Shown here: positions 15,024 to 24,279 of the stretch, piece after piece
How positions within the stretch are numbered: the stretch's first letter is position 1
How the letters are laid out: the number at the start of each line of letters is the position of its first letter
DNA from: Actinomadura rayongensis
Lineage (GTDB): Bacteria > Actinomycetota > Actinomycetes > Streptosporangiales > Streptosporangiaceae
NCBI RefSeq assembly: GCF_009831215.1
Contig: NZ_WUTW01000006.1
Span: forward strand, 1 to 64,000
Length of the DNA stretch: 64,000 nt
Direction: 5' to 3'
The notes under the pieces: model-generated
Told to the model about the DNA's origin: nothing
The model's database searches: none
What the model saw: only the letters and a program-made list of their open reading frames with translations
Translations under genes and position numbers: made by a program

Positions 15024-16508
15024 TCACGACGGGCAGGTCGCCTCCAGCGACACCGGATGCGAGTCCCCGCCGCCGACCGGGTTCTCCTCCCCGCCCGCCG
15101 CCACCGGCCGCGACGTCGACGGGGACGCCGTCGGCGCCGCCTGCGCGGACTTCTCCTTCGGCGCGACGGCCTTGGCCGCCAGCCGCCGGATCAGCGCGTA
15201 GTCCGGGTTCGCCGTGCTGATCAGCGGCGGGACGAACTGGAGGCTGTCGATCTTGGCGCCGTCCTTCATCTTCCCCGACAGCTCGATCAGCCCCGGCAGG
15301 AGCTTCTGCGGGATGTCGGTGGACAGCGTGTGCTTGGCGGCCGTGGCGAGCTTGTCGAACTTCGTCAGGACGGTCCGCGCGTCCGCCTGCCGCGCGATGG
15401 CCCGCAGCAGGCACTTCTGCCGTCCCATGCGCGTGTAGTCGTCGCTGTCGGTGCGCGACCGCCCGTACCAAAGGGCCTCCTTGCCCCGCAGCGTGCGGTA
15501 GCCGGGCTGCAGGACGCCGCCGTTGCGCCCGTAGGGGATCGGCTGGGTGATCCGCACCTTGACGCCGCCCATCGCGTCCACGATGTCGGCGAAGCCGAAC
15601 ATGTCCACGAGGATGTAGTAGTCCACCGGCTGCGCGAGGACCCCGGCGATCGTCTTCTTCAGCAGCTCGGGACCCCGGTGGTTGCGCGCGACGCCCGGCA
15701 CGACGTCCGGGTGGTCCTCGGCGTACTCGTAGACCTCGTTGAGCAGGCCGGGCGTGCCGGGGCCGTCGCCGGTGAAGCCGTAGGGGAAGCGGTCGCGCGC
15801 CGGGCCCGCGGGCAACTGCACGCGCTCCAGGTTGCGCGGCAGGCTCAGCAGCACGGTGTCACCGGTCTTGGTGTCGATGCTCGCCACCGTCATGCTGTCG
15901 GTGCGCACGCCCGTCCGGTTCGCCGCCGCGTCGCCGCCGAGCAGCAGGATGTTGACGCGCGGCCGGTCCTTCCACGGGTCGTCGGCGTCCACGGGACGGC
16001 CGTCGCCGCCGAACCCGCCCGTCTTGAAGATGCTGGTCAGCGTGTCGCGCCAGACGTACATGTGGTGCGTGGCGAGGGCGAACGGCGCGGCGATCACCAG
16101 GCACAGCGCGAGCGTCGCGGCGACGCCCGCCGCGCGGGACACCGCCGCCAGCCCGTCCGGCCGGACGACCAGGTAGCTGCGCACGACGACCGCGATCCAC
16201 ACGGCCGCCAGCACGACGACGCCCGCCGCGATCGAGTTGATGAGGTCCGGGCGGCCGGCGAGCGGGTACAGGTCGTCGCGGTAGGACGACCAGGCGATCA
16301 GCCCCGCCGCCACCAGCGCCCCGTAGAGGGCGAGCAGCAGCGCGCCCGCCACGCGGCGTCCGGCCCACAGGTGCGCGATGCCCCACACCAGGGCGGACGC
16401 GAGCGTCAGCACGAGCGCCGTGGGCAGCCCCGCCGCGCGCCCGCCGACGGGGCCGTCGTCCCCGGGGTCGTCGCGAGGTGTTCGCCCGTCGTTGGTACGA
16501 CTCGCCAT
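15024..16508 (-). CDS. LytR-CpsA-Psr (LCP) family cell-wall glycopolymer ligase
   Basis: A 494-residue protein has a short polar N-terminus, about four membrane segments within residues 28-150, and an extracellular LCP domain. The domain starts at RVNILLLGGDAAANRTGVRT and continues with RTDSMTVASIDTKTGDTVLL, SLPRNLERVQ, FADIVDAMGGVKVRI and LWYGRSRTDSDDYTRMGRQ, with the arginines that bind polyprenyl pyrophosphate. Such enzymes attach teichoic acid- or arabinogalactan-like polymers to peptidoglycan. Four N-terminal membrane segments rather than one is a variant seen in some actinomycetes. ATG 16508 is preceded by a plausible promoter. Confidence 0.92.
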   Translation of the reverse strand: MASRTNDGRTPRDDPGDDGPVGGRAAGLPTALVLTLASALVWGIAHLWAGRRVAGALLLALYGALVAAGLIAWSSYRDDLYPLAGRPDLINSIAAGVVVLAAVWIAVVVRSYLVVRPDGLAAVSRAAGVAATLALCLVIAAPFALATHHMYVWRDTLTSIFKTGGFGGDGRPVDADDPWKDRPRVNILLLGGDAAANRTGVRTDSMTVASIDTKTGDTVLLSLPRNLERVQLPAGPARDRFPYGFTGDGPGTPGLLNEVYEYAEDHPDVVPGVARNHRGPELLKKTIAGVLAQPVDYYILVDMFGFADIVDAMGGVKVRITQPIPYGRNGGVLQPGYRTLRGKEALWYGRSRTDSDDYTRMGRQKCLLRAIARQADARTVLTKFDKLATAAKHTLSTDIPQKLLPGLIELSGKMKDGAKIDSLQFVPPLISTANPDYALIRRLAAKAVAPKEKSAQAAPTASPSTSRPVAAGGEENPVGGGDSHPVSLEATCPS

Positions 16509-16552
16509 GTACGCTCCGATTCCCCGGGCGGGGTGCTGTCAGCACCAGACCT

Positions 16553-16580
16553 ACTCTATGGACGCGCAAAACCGGGGCAA
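16553..16580 (-). promoter_or_regulatory. Candidate promoter of the LCP gene
   Basis: On the minus strand TTGCCC (16580-16575) and TAGAGT (16558-16553) are separated by 16 bases and lie about 45 bases before the LCP ATG. The spacing and hexamers fit a sigma-70-type promoter. Confidence 0.4.
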
Positions 16581-16621
16581 GGTTGGCGCGAACGGGCATC
16601 AAGCCGCCCCGGGATGATCTT

Positions 16622-18058
16622 CTACCAGCTCGTCGCGAGCGGCATCCCCTCGGCGTAGCCCGCCGCGCCCTGCACGCCGACCGTGGCGCGCTCGTGGAAC
16701 TCCTCCAGCGTCCGCGCGCCCGCGTAGGTGAACGAGCTGCGCACGCCCGCGACGATCGCGTCCAGGAGGTCCTCGACGCCCGGCCGCGCCGGGTCCAGGA
16801 ACATCCGGGACGTGGAGATGCCCTCCTCGAACAGCGCCTTGCGCGCCCGGTCGAACGGGGAGTCCTCGGCGGTGCGCAGCGCCACCGCCCGCGCCGACGC
16901 CATCCCGAAGCTCTCCTTGTAGAGCCGCCCGTCGGCCGCGCGCTGCAGGTCGCCCGGCGACTCGTAGGTGCCCGCGAACCACGAGCCGACCATCACGTTG
17001 GACGCGCCCGCCGCGAGCGCCAGCGCCACGTCGCGCGGATGCCGCACGCCGCCGTCCGCCCACACGTGCCGGCCGAGCCGCCGCGCCTCGGCCGCGCACT
17101 CCAGCACCGCCGAGAACTGGGGACGGCCCACGCCGGTCATCATCCGCGTCGTGCACATCGCGCCCGGCCCGACGCCGACCTTGACGATGTCGGCGCCCGC
17201 CTCGACCAGGTCCCGGACGCCCTCGGCCGTCACCACGTTGCCCGCCACGACCGGCACCGCCGGGTCCAGCTTCCGGATGGCCGCGAGCGCCGTCAGCATC
17301 TTCTCCTGGTGGCCGTGCGCGGTGTCGACGACGAGGACGTCCGCGCCCGCCTCCAGCACCGCCGCCGCCTTGGCCGGGACGTCGCCGTTCACGCCCACCG
17401 CCGCCGCGATCCGAAGCCGTCCGGCGTCGTCCACGGCCGGGCGGTACAGGGTCGCGCGCAGGGCGCCGGTGCGGGTCATGAGCCCGGCGAGGTTCCCGGC
17501 GGCGTCCACGACGGGCGCCAGCCGGTGCCCGCCCTCGTGCAGCCGCGTGAACGCCTCGCGCGGGTCGATGCCGAGCGGCAGCGTCAGGACGTCGGCGGAC
17601 ATCACGGTGCGGAGCTGGGCGAAGCGGTCCACGCCCTGGCAGTCCGCGTCGGTCACCACCCCGACCGGGCGCTCGCCGTCCACCACGACGACGGCGTTGT
17701 GCGCCCGCTTGCCGAGCAGCGCCAGCGCGTCGCCGACGGTGTCGGTCGGCGACAGCCGCAGCGGGGTGTCGACGACGAGGTCGCGTCGCTTCACCCAGGA
17801 GACGACCTCGGCGACGACGTCCAGCGGGATGTCCTGCGGCAGCACCGCCATCCCGCCGCGGCGCGCGATCGTCTCGGCCATCCGCCGGCCCGACACCGCC
17901 GTCATGTTCGCGACGACGATCGGGATCGTCGTGCCGGACCCGTCCCCGCTGGCGAGGTCGACCTCCAGCCGGGAGCCGACCGCCGAGCGGCGCGGAACCA
18001 TGAAGACGTCGTTGTAGGTGAGATCGTGAGCGGGACGCTCACCGTTCAGCAGACGCAC
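16622..18058 (-). CDS. guaB1: GuaB1-type IMP dehydrogenase/GMP reductase family protein
   Basis: A ~478-residue protein has the IMPDH/GMPR barrel interrupted by a CBS pair (residues ~90-200). It opens with LLNGERPAHDLTYNDVFMVP. The catalytic loop GVGPGAMCTTRMMTGVG has C302, and the C-terminus has AGTYESPGDLQ and SSFTYAGARTLEEFHE. The mycobacterial GuaB1 of this type was shown to be a CBS-containing GMP reductase (GMP to IMP with NADPH), so purine salvage is the likely role rather than GMP synthesis. GTG 18058 matches the homologous start; GTG 18073 and TTG 18076 are also possible. Confidence 0.88.
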   Translation of the reverse strand: MRLLNGERPAHDLTYNDVFMVPRRSAVGSRLEVDLASGDGSGTTIPIVVANMTAVSGRRMAETIARRGGMAVLPQDIPLDVVAEVVSWVKRRDLVVDTPLRLSPTDTVGDALALLGKRAHNAVVVVDGERPVGVVTDADCQGVDRFAQLRTVMSADVLTLPLGIDPREAFTRLHEGGHRLAPVVDAAGNLAGLMTRTGALRATLYRPAVDDAGRLRIAAAVGVNGDVPAKAAAVLEAGADVLVVDTAHGHQEKMLTALAAIRKLDPAVPVVAGNVVTAEGVRDLVEAGADIVKVGVGPGAMCTTRMMTGVGRPQFSAVLECAAEARRLGRHVWADGGVRHPRDVALALAAGASNVMVGSWFAGTYESPGDLQRAADGRLYKESFGMASARAVALRTAEDSPFDRARKALFEEGISTSRMFLDPARPGVEDLLDAIVAGVRSSFTYAGARTLEEFHERATVGVQGAAGYAEGMPLATSW

Positions 18059-18704
18059 GGCCGGACCACGCACCAATCGGAGATCGAGGGTGTCTACCGC
18101 CTCACATTCTCCTTCATACCGGGATGTGCCGCCGACATCGCCCCCATCGTCACCGGAGCGGGCGTCCGTCTGGCCGGTTCCGGCAGCGGGCCGCTGACCT
18201 GCGACGTTGCGAATCCCCTGTCCCGAAGGGGCTCCCAGAGGTGACGCCGGTCCCGACGTGGCGTTGACGGCTGGGTAAAGTCACCTCTTGACGTTCTTGG
18301 ACGCTCGTTGCACTTTTCTTACATGTGCTTCGGGAGATCACGGGTTCGTCATGGGCCGCCGCAGAGGAAGACCGGGAGTCGCGCATGCAGGTCACGCCGC
18401 AGGAGCCCGCAGCGTGCGCACCCGCGCCGAGGGGGCGCGGAGGCCCGTCCAGTGACCAGGGCCACGCACCGGCGCGCGCGCCGCCCGCTCCCGCTGCCCC
18501 GGCGGTCCTGGTCTCGTTGCGCTCCCGCGCCGGTCGGCACCGCGTCGGAAACGTCGTCCCCGGAGACGAGCGCCGACGCTTCGACGGCCATGGGACACCC
18601 GAAACACGAGCAGGATCAATATTTGACGGGATACCGCCCGGAAATGGAATGATCTTGCAGTTACCAAATAAACGATCTTTCTACGCATGTCGAGGAGGAG
18701 AGCC
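18059..18704. other. 646-bp intergenic region between guaB1 and the Lrp gene
   Basis: No convincing gene is visible; long open frames here continue as shadows into the Lrp gene. A 9-bp inverted repeat (AGAGGTGAC 18237-18245, GTCACCTCT 18280-18288) encloses 34 bases and could be an operator or an RNA hairpin. TTGACG hexamers at 18288 and 18623 could be -35 elements. The second is followed 18 bases later by GAATGA and suits the Lrp gene. The stretch 18600-18690 is much richer in A and T than its surroundings. Confidence 0.4.
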
Positions 18705-19616
18705 GTGCTGGATGCGGTCGACGCCGTGCTCGTCCGCGAGCTCCAGCGGGATGGCAGGGCGACGTTCCAGGCGCTCGCCGACCGGGTCGGGCTGTCCCGG
18801 ACGGCCGTGCGCGCGCGTGTGCAGAACCTTCTCGAAACCGAGGTCGTCCGCGTGGTGGGCATCGTGCACGCCGCGGTCGTGGGCGCCGAGGCCATCGGGC
18901 ATGTGTCGGTCACCGTGGAGGGAGCCGCGCGCGAGGTCGCCGCGGCAGTCGCCGAACGTCCCGCCGTCAGCTTCGCCGCCCTCATCGCAGGGCCGTACGA
19001 CCTCGTCGCGCAGGTCCGCACCCGCGACGACAACGCACTGGCGACCGAGATCGACCAGATCCGCGCCGTCCCCGGAGTCCGCTCCGCCGAGGTGTTCCGG
19101 TCGGTGGCCACCGTCCGGGACGCGCACGCCGTCGTCCGCGACCTCGGCGAGGTCACGCTCGACGACATCGACTGGCGGCTGCTCCAGGAGCTGCAGCGCG
19201 ACGGGCGCGCGCCCTACACCCGCCTCGCGGGCATCATCGGGCTGTCGCAGGCCGCGACGCGGGCCCGGGTGGTGCGGCTGATGCGGTCGGGCGTGATCCA
19301 GGTGACCGGCCTGGCCGACCCGCTCGCGCTCGGCGCCGCCGAGCAGGGCGGGTTCGGGCTGTCGGTCACCGGGTCGCTGCGGCGCGCGGCCGACGCGGTC
19401 GCCGAACTGGAGGGGGTGCGCTACCTCGCCACCGGCTTCGGCCGGTACGACGTGGTGGGGCTCGCCGAGGCGGCCTCCCGCGCCGAGCTGGTCGCCGTGC
19501 TGGACGCCGTCCGAGCGGTGCCCGGCGTGACGGTCCGGGAGTCCTGGCACCACCTGGACGTGGTCAAGGAGTCCTACGCGGTGGAGCTGCCCGAGAAGCC
19601 GCCGAACGGAATGTGA
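18705..19616 (+). CDS. Tandem-domain Lrp/AsnC family transcriptional regulator
   Basis: A 303-residue protein contains two complete Lrp/AsnC units. HTH 1 lies at residues ~5-50 (LQRDGRATFQALADRVGLS), followed by a RAM-like effector domain. HTH 2 lies at ~160-205 (LQRDGRAPYTRLAGIIGLSQ), followed by a second effector domain. Double-length Lrp proteins are common in actinomycetes and usually sense amino acids; the ligand is unknown. GTG 18705 is chosen because GAGGAGGAG ends four bases before it. ATG 18687 lacks a ribosome site. Confidence 0.88.
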   Translation: MLDAVDAVLVRELQRDGRATFQALADRVGLSRTAVRARVQNLLETEVVRVVGIVHAAVVGAEAIGHVSVTVEGAAREVAAAVAERPAVSFAALIAGPYDLVAQVRTRDDNALATEIDQIRAVPGVRSAEVFRSVATVRDAHAVVRDLGEVTLDDIDWRLLQELQRDGRAPYTRLAGIIGLSQAATRARVVRLMRSGVIQVTGLADPLALGAAEQGGFGLSVTGSLRRAADAVAELEGVRYLATGFGRYDVVGLAEAASRAELVAVLDAVRAVPGVTVRESWHHLDVVKESYAVELPEKPPNGM

Positions 19617-19641
19617 GGGACGGGACCCGCGGGGAGGCCGC

Positions 19642-21246
19642 TCACCGACGGCTGAGGGCGGCCTCCTCCAGGTCCAGTTCGTGCAGGACGCGGTTCAGCA
19701 CCTCGTCGTCGATCCGCCGCTCGTCGCGCATCCGGACGAACGCGGCGCGCTCGGCCGCGAGCATCTCCAGCCGCAGCCTGCGGTAGGTGGCGCTCGGGAC
19801 CTCGGCGCCGCCCTGCCCGGTGCCGCCGCCGAGCCGTTCCCACGCGCGGAGCTGCTGCTGCTCGGCGAGGTTGCGCAGGCGCTGGACGACGTCCTCGTCC
19901 AGCGGCTCGTCGCTCGCGCCGGTCAGCTCGTCCAGCCGCTCCAGCGCGGCGCGGGCGGCGGCCTGGTGCGCGCCGGCCTCGGCCACCGTGTCCTCGTAGC
20001 GCTCGCGCTCGCCCCCGGCCCCGAGCCGGCGGATCAGCGCGGGGAACGTCACGCCCTGCACCAGCAGCGTGGCGAGGACGGTCGTGAACGTCAGGTACAC
20101 GATCAGGTCGCGGCCCGGGAAACGGGCGCCCGACGAACTCGCGAACGGGATCGCGAACGCCGCCGCGAGCGACACCACCCCGCGCATCCCCGCCCAGCTC
20201 ACCACGACATGGCTCCGCCACCCGGCGCGCCGCTGCACCTCCCGCTGGCGCTCCGACACCAGCGCCGGGCCGTACGTCGTCGCGAACACCCACACGAACC
20301 GGGCGGCGACCGTCGCGCCGAACACCGCGACCGCCCACCAGGCCAGCTCGCCCCAGCCCCGGCCCGACAGGCCCTGCACGACGGGCGGGAGCTGCAGGCC
20401 GATGAGCAGGAACACCACCGACTCCAGCAGGAAGACGACGACCTTCCAGAACGACTGGCCGATCAGCCGCGTCGCCGCCGGGGACTCGGTGAACCGGTGC
20501 CCGAGGTACAGGCCGCTGACGACCACCGCGATCACGCCCGACGCCTCGACGACCTCGGCGATCAGGTACGCGGCGAACGGCGCCACGACCGAGACCGTGT
20601 TCTCGACCAGCGGGTCCCGCACGCGCGTCCGCAGCCAGTGCAGCGGCGGGCCGAGCGCGAGGCCGATCACCGCGCCCGCGACCGCCGCGAACGCGAACCG
20701 GCCGACCCCCTCGGCGATCGAGAAGCCCGCGCCGACGGCCGCCGCCAGCGCGACCCGGAACAGCGTCAGCGCCGTCGCGTCGTTGAACAGGCTCTCGCCG
20801 ACGAGGATCGTCACCGTGCGGCGCGGCAGGCCGAGCCGTTGCGCGACGCTCACCGCCGCGACCGCGTCCGGCGGCGCCACGATCGCGCCGAGCACGAACG
20901 CCGACGCCAGCGGCAGGCCCGGGACGACCAGCCACGCCACGTAGCCCACGACGAGCGTCGTGAACAGGACGAGGCCGACCGACAGCAGGCCGATCGGGCG
21001 CAGGTTCTCCCGCAGGTTGTAGTACGAGCTCTGCCACGCCGCCGAGAACAGCAGCGGCGGCAGGAACACGTACAGGACGAACTCGGGTTCCAGCCGGAAC
21101 TCCGGGACGCCCGGCAGGTACGCGAAGGCGAGCCCGGCGACCACCAGCGCCAGCGGCGCGGCGATCCCGGCCCGCCGGGCGAACCCCGCCACGACCAGCG
21201 CGGTCACGGGTACGGCGAGCAGCCAGAGTGCGTGTGTCGCTCCCAC
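19642..21246 (-). CDS. CPA1-family Na+/H+ antiporter
   Basis: A 534-residue protein has about twelve hydrophobic segments in residues 1-430 and then a charged cytoplasmic tail rich in helical, possibly coiled-coil sequence. The ion-binding ND pair is N155-D156 in LVGESLFNDATALTLF; AIVAPPDAVAAVSVAQRLGL precedes it and SWAGMRGVVSLAAA follows. It exchanges Na+ (or K+) for protons across the membrane, supporting pH and salt balance. The neighbouring UBP zinc-finger gene on the same strand is a frequent partner of this antiporter class. Confidence 0.9.
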   Translation of the reverse strand: MGATHALWLLAVPVTALVVAGFARRAGIAAPLALVVAGLAFAYLPGVPEFRLEPEFVLYVFLPPLLFSAAWQSSYYNLRENLRPIGLLSVGLVLFTTLVVGYVAWLVVPGLPLASAFVLGAIVAPPDAVAAVSVAQRLGLPRRTVTILVGESLFNDATALTLFRVALAAAVGAGFSIAEGVGRFAFAAVAGAVIGLALGPPLHWLRTRVRDPLVENTVSVVAPFAAYLIAEVVEASGVIAVVVSGLYLGHRFTESPAATRLIGQSFWKVVVFLLESVVFLLIGLQLPPVVQGLSGRGWGELAWWAVAVFGATVAARFVWVFATTYGPALVSERQREVQRRAGWRSHVVVSWAGMRGVVSLAAAFAIPFASSSGARFPGRDLIVYLTFTTVLATLLVQGVTFPALIRRLGAGGERERYEDTVAEAGAHQAAARAALERLDELTGASDEPLDEDVVQRLRNLAEQQQLRAWERLGGGTGQGGAEVPSATYRRLRLEMLAAERAAFVRMRDERRIDDEVLNRVLHELDLEEAALSRR

Positions 21247-21291
21247 CAGGCGATCATGGCACGAACCGGGCGCGGGCCGGTCGGGCGCGGG

Positions 21292-21555
21292 TCAGACCAG
21301 GGTCTCGTCCACGAAGCACCAGCGCCAGTCCTCGCCCGGCTCGAACGAGCGCATGACGGGGTGGCCCTCCTTCGCGAAGTGCGCCGACGCGTGCCGTTGC
21401 GGCGAGGAGTCGCAGCAGCCGACGTGCCCGCACGTCAGGCAGAGGCGCAGGTGGACCCAGCGGGTCCCCTCGGCCAGGCACTCGGCGCAGCCGTCCGGCG
21501 TCTGCGGCGCGGGCGGTTCGGCGGGCAGCTCCGTCAGATGGTCGCAAGCGGTCAT
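21292..21555 (-). CDS. UBP-type zinc finger protein
   Basis: An 87-residue protein is a single zf-UBP domain: C4, C24/C27, a central CLTCGHVGCCDSS, then HASAHFAKEGHPVMRSFEP and a closing WCFVDE. In eukaryotes this fold binds ubiquitin C-termini; the bacterial role is unknown. The gene lies 45 bases upstream of the CPA1 antiporter on the same strand, so they are probably co-transcribed and the finger may modulate the antiporter. Confidence 0.88.
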   Translation of the reverse strand: MTACDHLTELPAEPPAPQTPDGCAECLAEGTRWVHLRLCLTCGHVGCCDSSPQRHASAHFAKEGHPVMRSFEPGEDWRWCFVDETLV

Positions 21556-21589
21556 ACCGGTATCGTCGCACGTCCCCGGCCGGGGACGG

Positions 21590-22624
21590 TCACCAGTGGT
21601 CGGGGCTGGCGGGCTCCTCGTCGGGCCGGCGGGAGCCGCCGAGCAGCCGCAGGTCCGACTCGACCATCATCGTCACCAGCTCCTCGAACCCGACCTCGGG
21701 CTCCCAGCGGAGCTGCTCGCGGGCCTTCTTCGGGTCCGCGCACAGCAGGTCGACCTCGGCGGGACGGGTGTACTTGCCGTCCAGGACGACGTACCGCTCC
21801 CAGTCCAGGTCCGCCGTGCGGAACGCGAACTCCACGAGGTCGCGGACGGACCGGGTCCGCCCGGTGCCGATCACGTAGTCCTCGGGGGACTCCTGGGCGA
21901 GCATCATCCGCATCGCGCGCGCGTAGTCGCCCGCGAAGCCCCAGTCGCGCCGGGCGTCCAGGTTGCCGAGGCGCAGCTCCGTGGCGAGGCCGAGCTTGAT
22001 CCGCGCGACCCCGAGCGACACCTTCCGGGTGACGAACTCGGCGCCCCGGCGGGGGGACTCGTGGTTGAACAGGATCCCGCTCACCGCGAACATGCCGTAC
22101 GACTCGCGGTAGTTCTGCGTGATGTAGTGGCCGTAGGTCTTCGCGACGCCGTACGGGCTGCGGGGATGGAACGGCGTCTTCTCGTTCTGCGGCGTCTCCC
22201 GGACCATGCCGAACATCTCCGAGGAGGACGCCTGGTAGAAGCGGATCTGCTCGCGTCCCGGCGTGCGGGACGCGCTGACGCCCGACACCACCCGGATGGC
22301 CTCCAGCATTCGCAGGACGCCCATCCCGGTGACCTCGGCGGTCAGCTCGGCCTGCTGCCAGGACATCGGCACGTAGGAGATCGCGCCGAGGTTGTAGACC
22401 TCGTCGGGCTGGACCCGCTCCACGGCGGAGATCAGGCTGCCCTGGTCCAGGAGGTCGCCCGTCGTGATCCGGACGTCGCCGATGTGCTTGCGCAGCCGCG
22501 ACACGTGCGGGTTCGCCTGACCCCGCACCAGACCCCACACCTCATACCCCTGCTCCAGCAGATGCTCGGCGAGGTACGAGCCGTCCTGCCCGGTGATGCC
22601 GGTGATGAGTGCTCGCCTGGACAG
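21590..22624 (-). CDS. gmd: GDP-mannose 4,6-dehydratase
   Basis: The protein has the SDR nucleotide motif TGITGQDG at its N-terminus, the Gmd-specific NLGAISYVPMSWQQAELTAE and FYQASSSEMFGMV, the catalytic YxxxK in SPYGVAKTYGHY, and LFNHESPRRGAEFVTRKVS with RLGNLDARRDWGFAGDY. It converts GDP-mannose to GDP-4-keto-6-deoxymannose. The family start falls where the only well-placed codon is CTG (22624-22622), five bases after a perfect AGGAGG. The next in-frame start is TTG 22681, which has no ribosome site. No fucose or rhamnose synthase is beside it. Confidence 0.9.
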   Translation of the reverse strand: MSRRALITGITGQDGSYLAEHLLEQGYEVWGLVRGQANPHVSRLRKHIGDVRITTGDLLDQGSLISAVERVQPDEVYNLGAISYVPMSWQQAELTAEVTGMGVLRMLEAIRVVSGVSASRTPGREQIRFYQASSSEMFGMVRETPQNEKTPFHPRSPYGVAKTYGHYITQNYRESYGMFAVSGILFNHESPRRGAEFVTRKVSLGVARIKLGLATELRLGNLDARRDWGFAGDYARAMRMMLAQESPEDYVIGTGRTRSVRDLVEFAFRTADLDWERYVVLDGKYTRPAEVDLLCADPKKAREQLRWEPEVGFEELVTMMVESDLRLLGGSRRPDEEPASPDHW

Positions 22625-22815
22625 CGGATCCTCCTGGCTGAATAGGTCAGACGACGGACCCGTACCGGACGAATTCCGCAACGGGCATGAAACACGAGGT
22701 TAGCGACCCATGGGGGATGCTGACGAGCGAGGGCGCCCCAATTGAACCGAATTTGCTTCGACCGGCCGGTGAGGGGCGCGTGGCGCGCCGCGGCGGGATG
22801 TGCGACCGTTCGGTC

Positions 22816-23661
22816 ATGCCTTCCGCCGACACCGCCGCGCCGCTGCGCCCGAACGGCCGTCCGCTGCCCCGCCGCGCGGTGATGGCGGTCGTCAACCGCA
22901 CCCCGGACTCCTTCTACGACCGGGGCGCGACGTACGCGTTCGAGGCGGCGCTGACGGCCGTGGACCGCGTCGTCGCCGCCGGGGCCGACATCGTGGACAT
23001 CGGGGGCGTCCGGGCCGGGCCGGGGGAGGACGTGGACGCCGCCGAGGAGCGCCGCCGCGTCGTGGACCTCGTCGCGGCCGTCCGGGAGCGGCACCCCGGC
23101 GTCGTGCTGAGCGTGGACACCTGGCGGGCCGAGGTCGGCGCGGCCGTCGCGGCGGCCGGCGCGGACCTGATCAACGACACCTGGGGCGGCGCGGACCCCG
23201 AGCTGGCCGCCGTCGCCGCCGAGTACGGCACCGGGCTCGTCTGCGCGCACCCGGGGACGCTGGAGCCCCGGATGCGCCCGCACCGGACGGCGTTCGAGGA
23301 CGTCGTCGCCGACGTCCTCGACAAGGTGCTCGGGGAGGCCGAGCGGGCCCTGGCGCTCGGCGTGCCGCGCGAGGGGATCGTCATCGACCCCGCGCACGAC
23401 TTCGGGAAGAACACCCGGCACTCGCTGGAGATCACGCGGCGGCTCGGCGAGCTGACCGGGACGGGCTGGCCGGTCCTCGTCGCGGTGTCCAACAAGGACT
23501 TCGTGGGGGAGACCCTGGACCGTCCGGTGGATCGGCGCGGGCCCGGCACGACGGCCGTGCTGGCGGTGTCGGCGTGGCTCGGGGCGAGCGTGTTCCGCGT
23601 CCACGACGCGGCCGGGACGCGCCGGGCGCTGGCCGCCGTCGAGCGGCTCGCCGGGGGCTAG
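22816..23661 (+). CDS. Dihydropteroate synthase family protein, FolP2-like
   Basis: A 281-residue TIM-barrel protein has VMAVVNRTPDSFYDRG, IVDIGGVRAGPGE, SVDTWRAEV and LINDTWGG, the expected order of pterin-binding segments. Several signature residues differ from true dihydropteroate synthases: VNRTPDSF replaces LNVTPDSF and IGGVRAGPG replaces the usual GGESTRPG. This resembles mycobacterial FolP2, which is not an active dihydropteroate synthase. ATG 22816 is preferred; ATG 22798 is possible. Its stop shares the bases CTAG with the stop of the convergent CGNR gene. Confidence 0.8.
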   Translation: MPSADTAAPLRPNGRPLPRRAVMAVVNRTPDSFYDRGATYAFEAALTAVDRVVAAGADIVDIGGVRAGPGEDVDAAEERRRVVDLVAAVRERHPGVVLSVDTWRAEVGAAVAAAGADLINDTWGGADPELAAVAAEYGTGLVCAHPGTLEPRMRPHRTAFEDVVADVLDKVLGEAERALALGVPREGIVIDPAHDFGKNTRHSLEITRRLGELTGTGWPVLVAVSNKDFVGETLDRPVDRRGPGTTAVLAVSAWLGASVFRVHDAAGTRRALAAVERLAGG

Positions 23662-24218
23662 CCGGGGGCGGCCTGGCGGCGCCGCGCCCGGTAGGCGGCG
23701 ACGTGCGTCCGGTTCCCGCAGGTGCGGCTGTCGCAGTAGCGGCGGCACCGGTTGCGCGACAGGTCCACGAGGACGCGGGAGCAGCCGGGCGCCGCGCACG
23801 TCCGCAGCCGGTCCAGCTCCCCGGCCGACACCACGAACGCCAGCGCCATCCCGCAGCTCGCCGCGACCCGGTCCCGCAGCGGGGCGCCCGGCGCGGCGAA
23901 GTGGACGTGCCAGTCGTGCCCGTCGTGGTCGGTGAGGTACGGGCTCGCGCGCACCTGGGCGATCACGGCGTTGACGAGCCGCGCCGCCGCCGGGACGTCC
24001 GGGGCGAGGAACACGGCGTGCAGGCCGTCGCGCAGGCACCGCACGGCGTTCAGGTCGGCTCCGGCGGGCGGGACGGCACCGCCGAGCCCGGTGCGGTCGG
24101 CGAAGGCGCGCAGCGCGGGCAGCCCGTCCAGCCGCTCCGCGCCGCACGCCGCCGGGCCGGTGTTGACGAGGTCGGCTGCGGCCGTGAGCGCGAGGACGGC
24201 GTCGTGGGCGAAGACCAA
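23658..24218 (-). CDS. CGNR zinc-finger (ABATE domain) regulator
   Basis: About 186 residues. The N-terminal ABATE-type helical domain starts VFAHDAVLALTAAADLVNT. The C-terminal CGNR zinc finger has CAAPGCSRVLVDLSRNR and RRYCDSRTCGNRTHVAAYR. These proteins are small actinobacterial stress-type regulators of unknown ligand. TTG 24218 is selected because GGGAG lies six bases upstream and the product then begins like its relatives. GTG 24254 would add twelve residues. Confidence 0.82.
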   Translation of the reverse strand: MVFAHDAVLALTAAADLVNTGPAACGAERLDGLPALRAFADRTGLGGAVPPAGADLNAVRCLRDGLHAVFLAPDVPAAARLVNAVIAQVRASPYLTDHDGHDWHVHFAAPGAPLRDRVAASCGMALAFVVSAGELDRLRTCAAPGCSRVLVDLSRNRCRRYCDSRTCGNRTHVAAYRARRRQAAPG

Positions 24219-24279
24219 CGGGGACTCCCGTCTCCGGGGGGCCGGGGGGCTCACAGCCTATGCGGCGCCCCGCGGGCGC

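Noticed and set aside
18325..19281. Open frame starting in the guaB1/Lrp gap and running into the Lrp gene
   Set aside because: It overlaps the well-supported Lrp gene in another frame and the translation has no domain or plausible composition.
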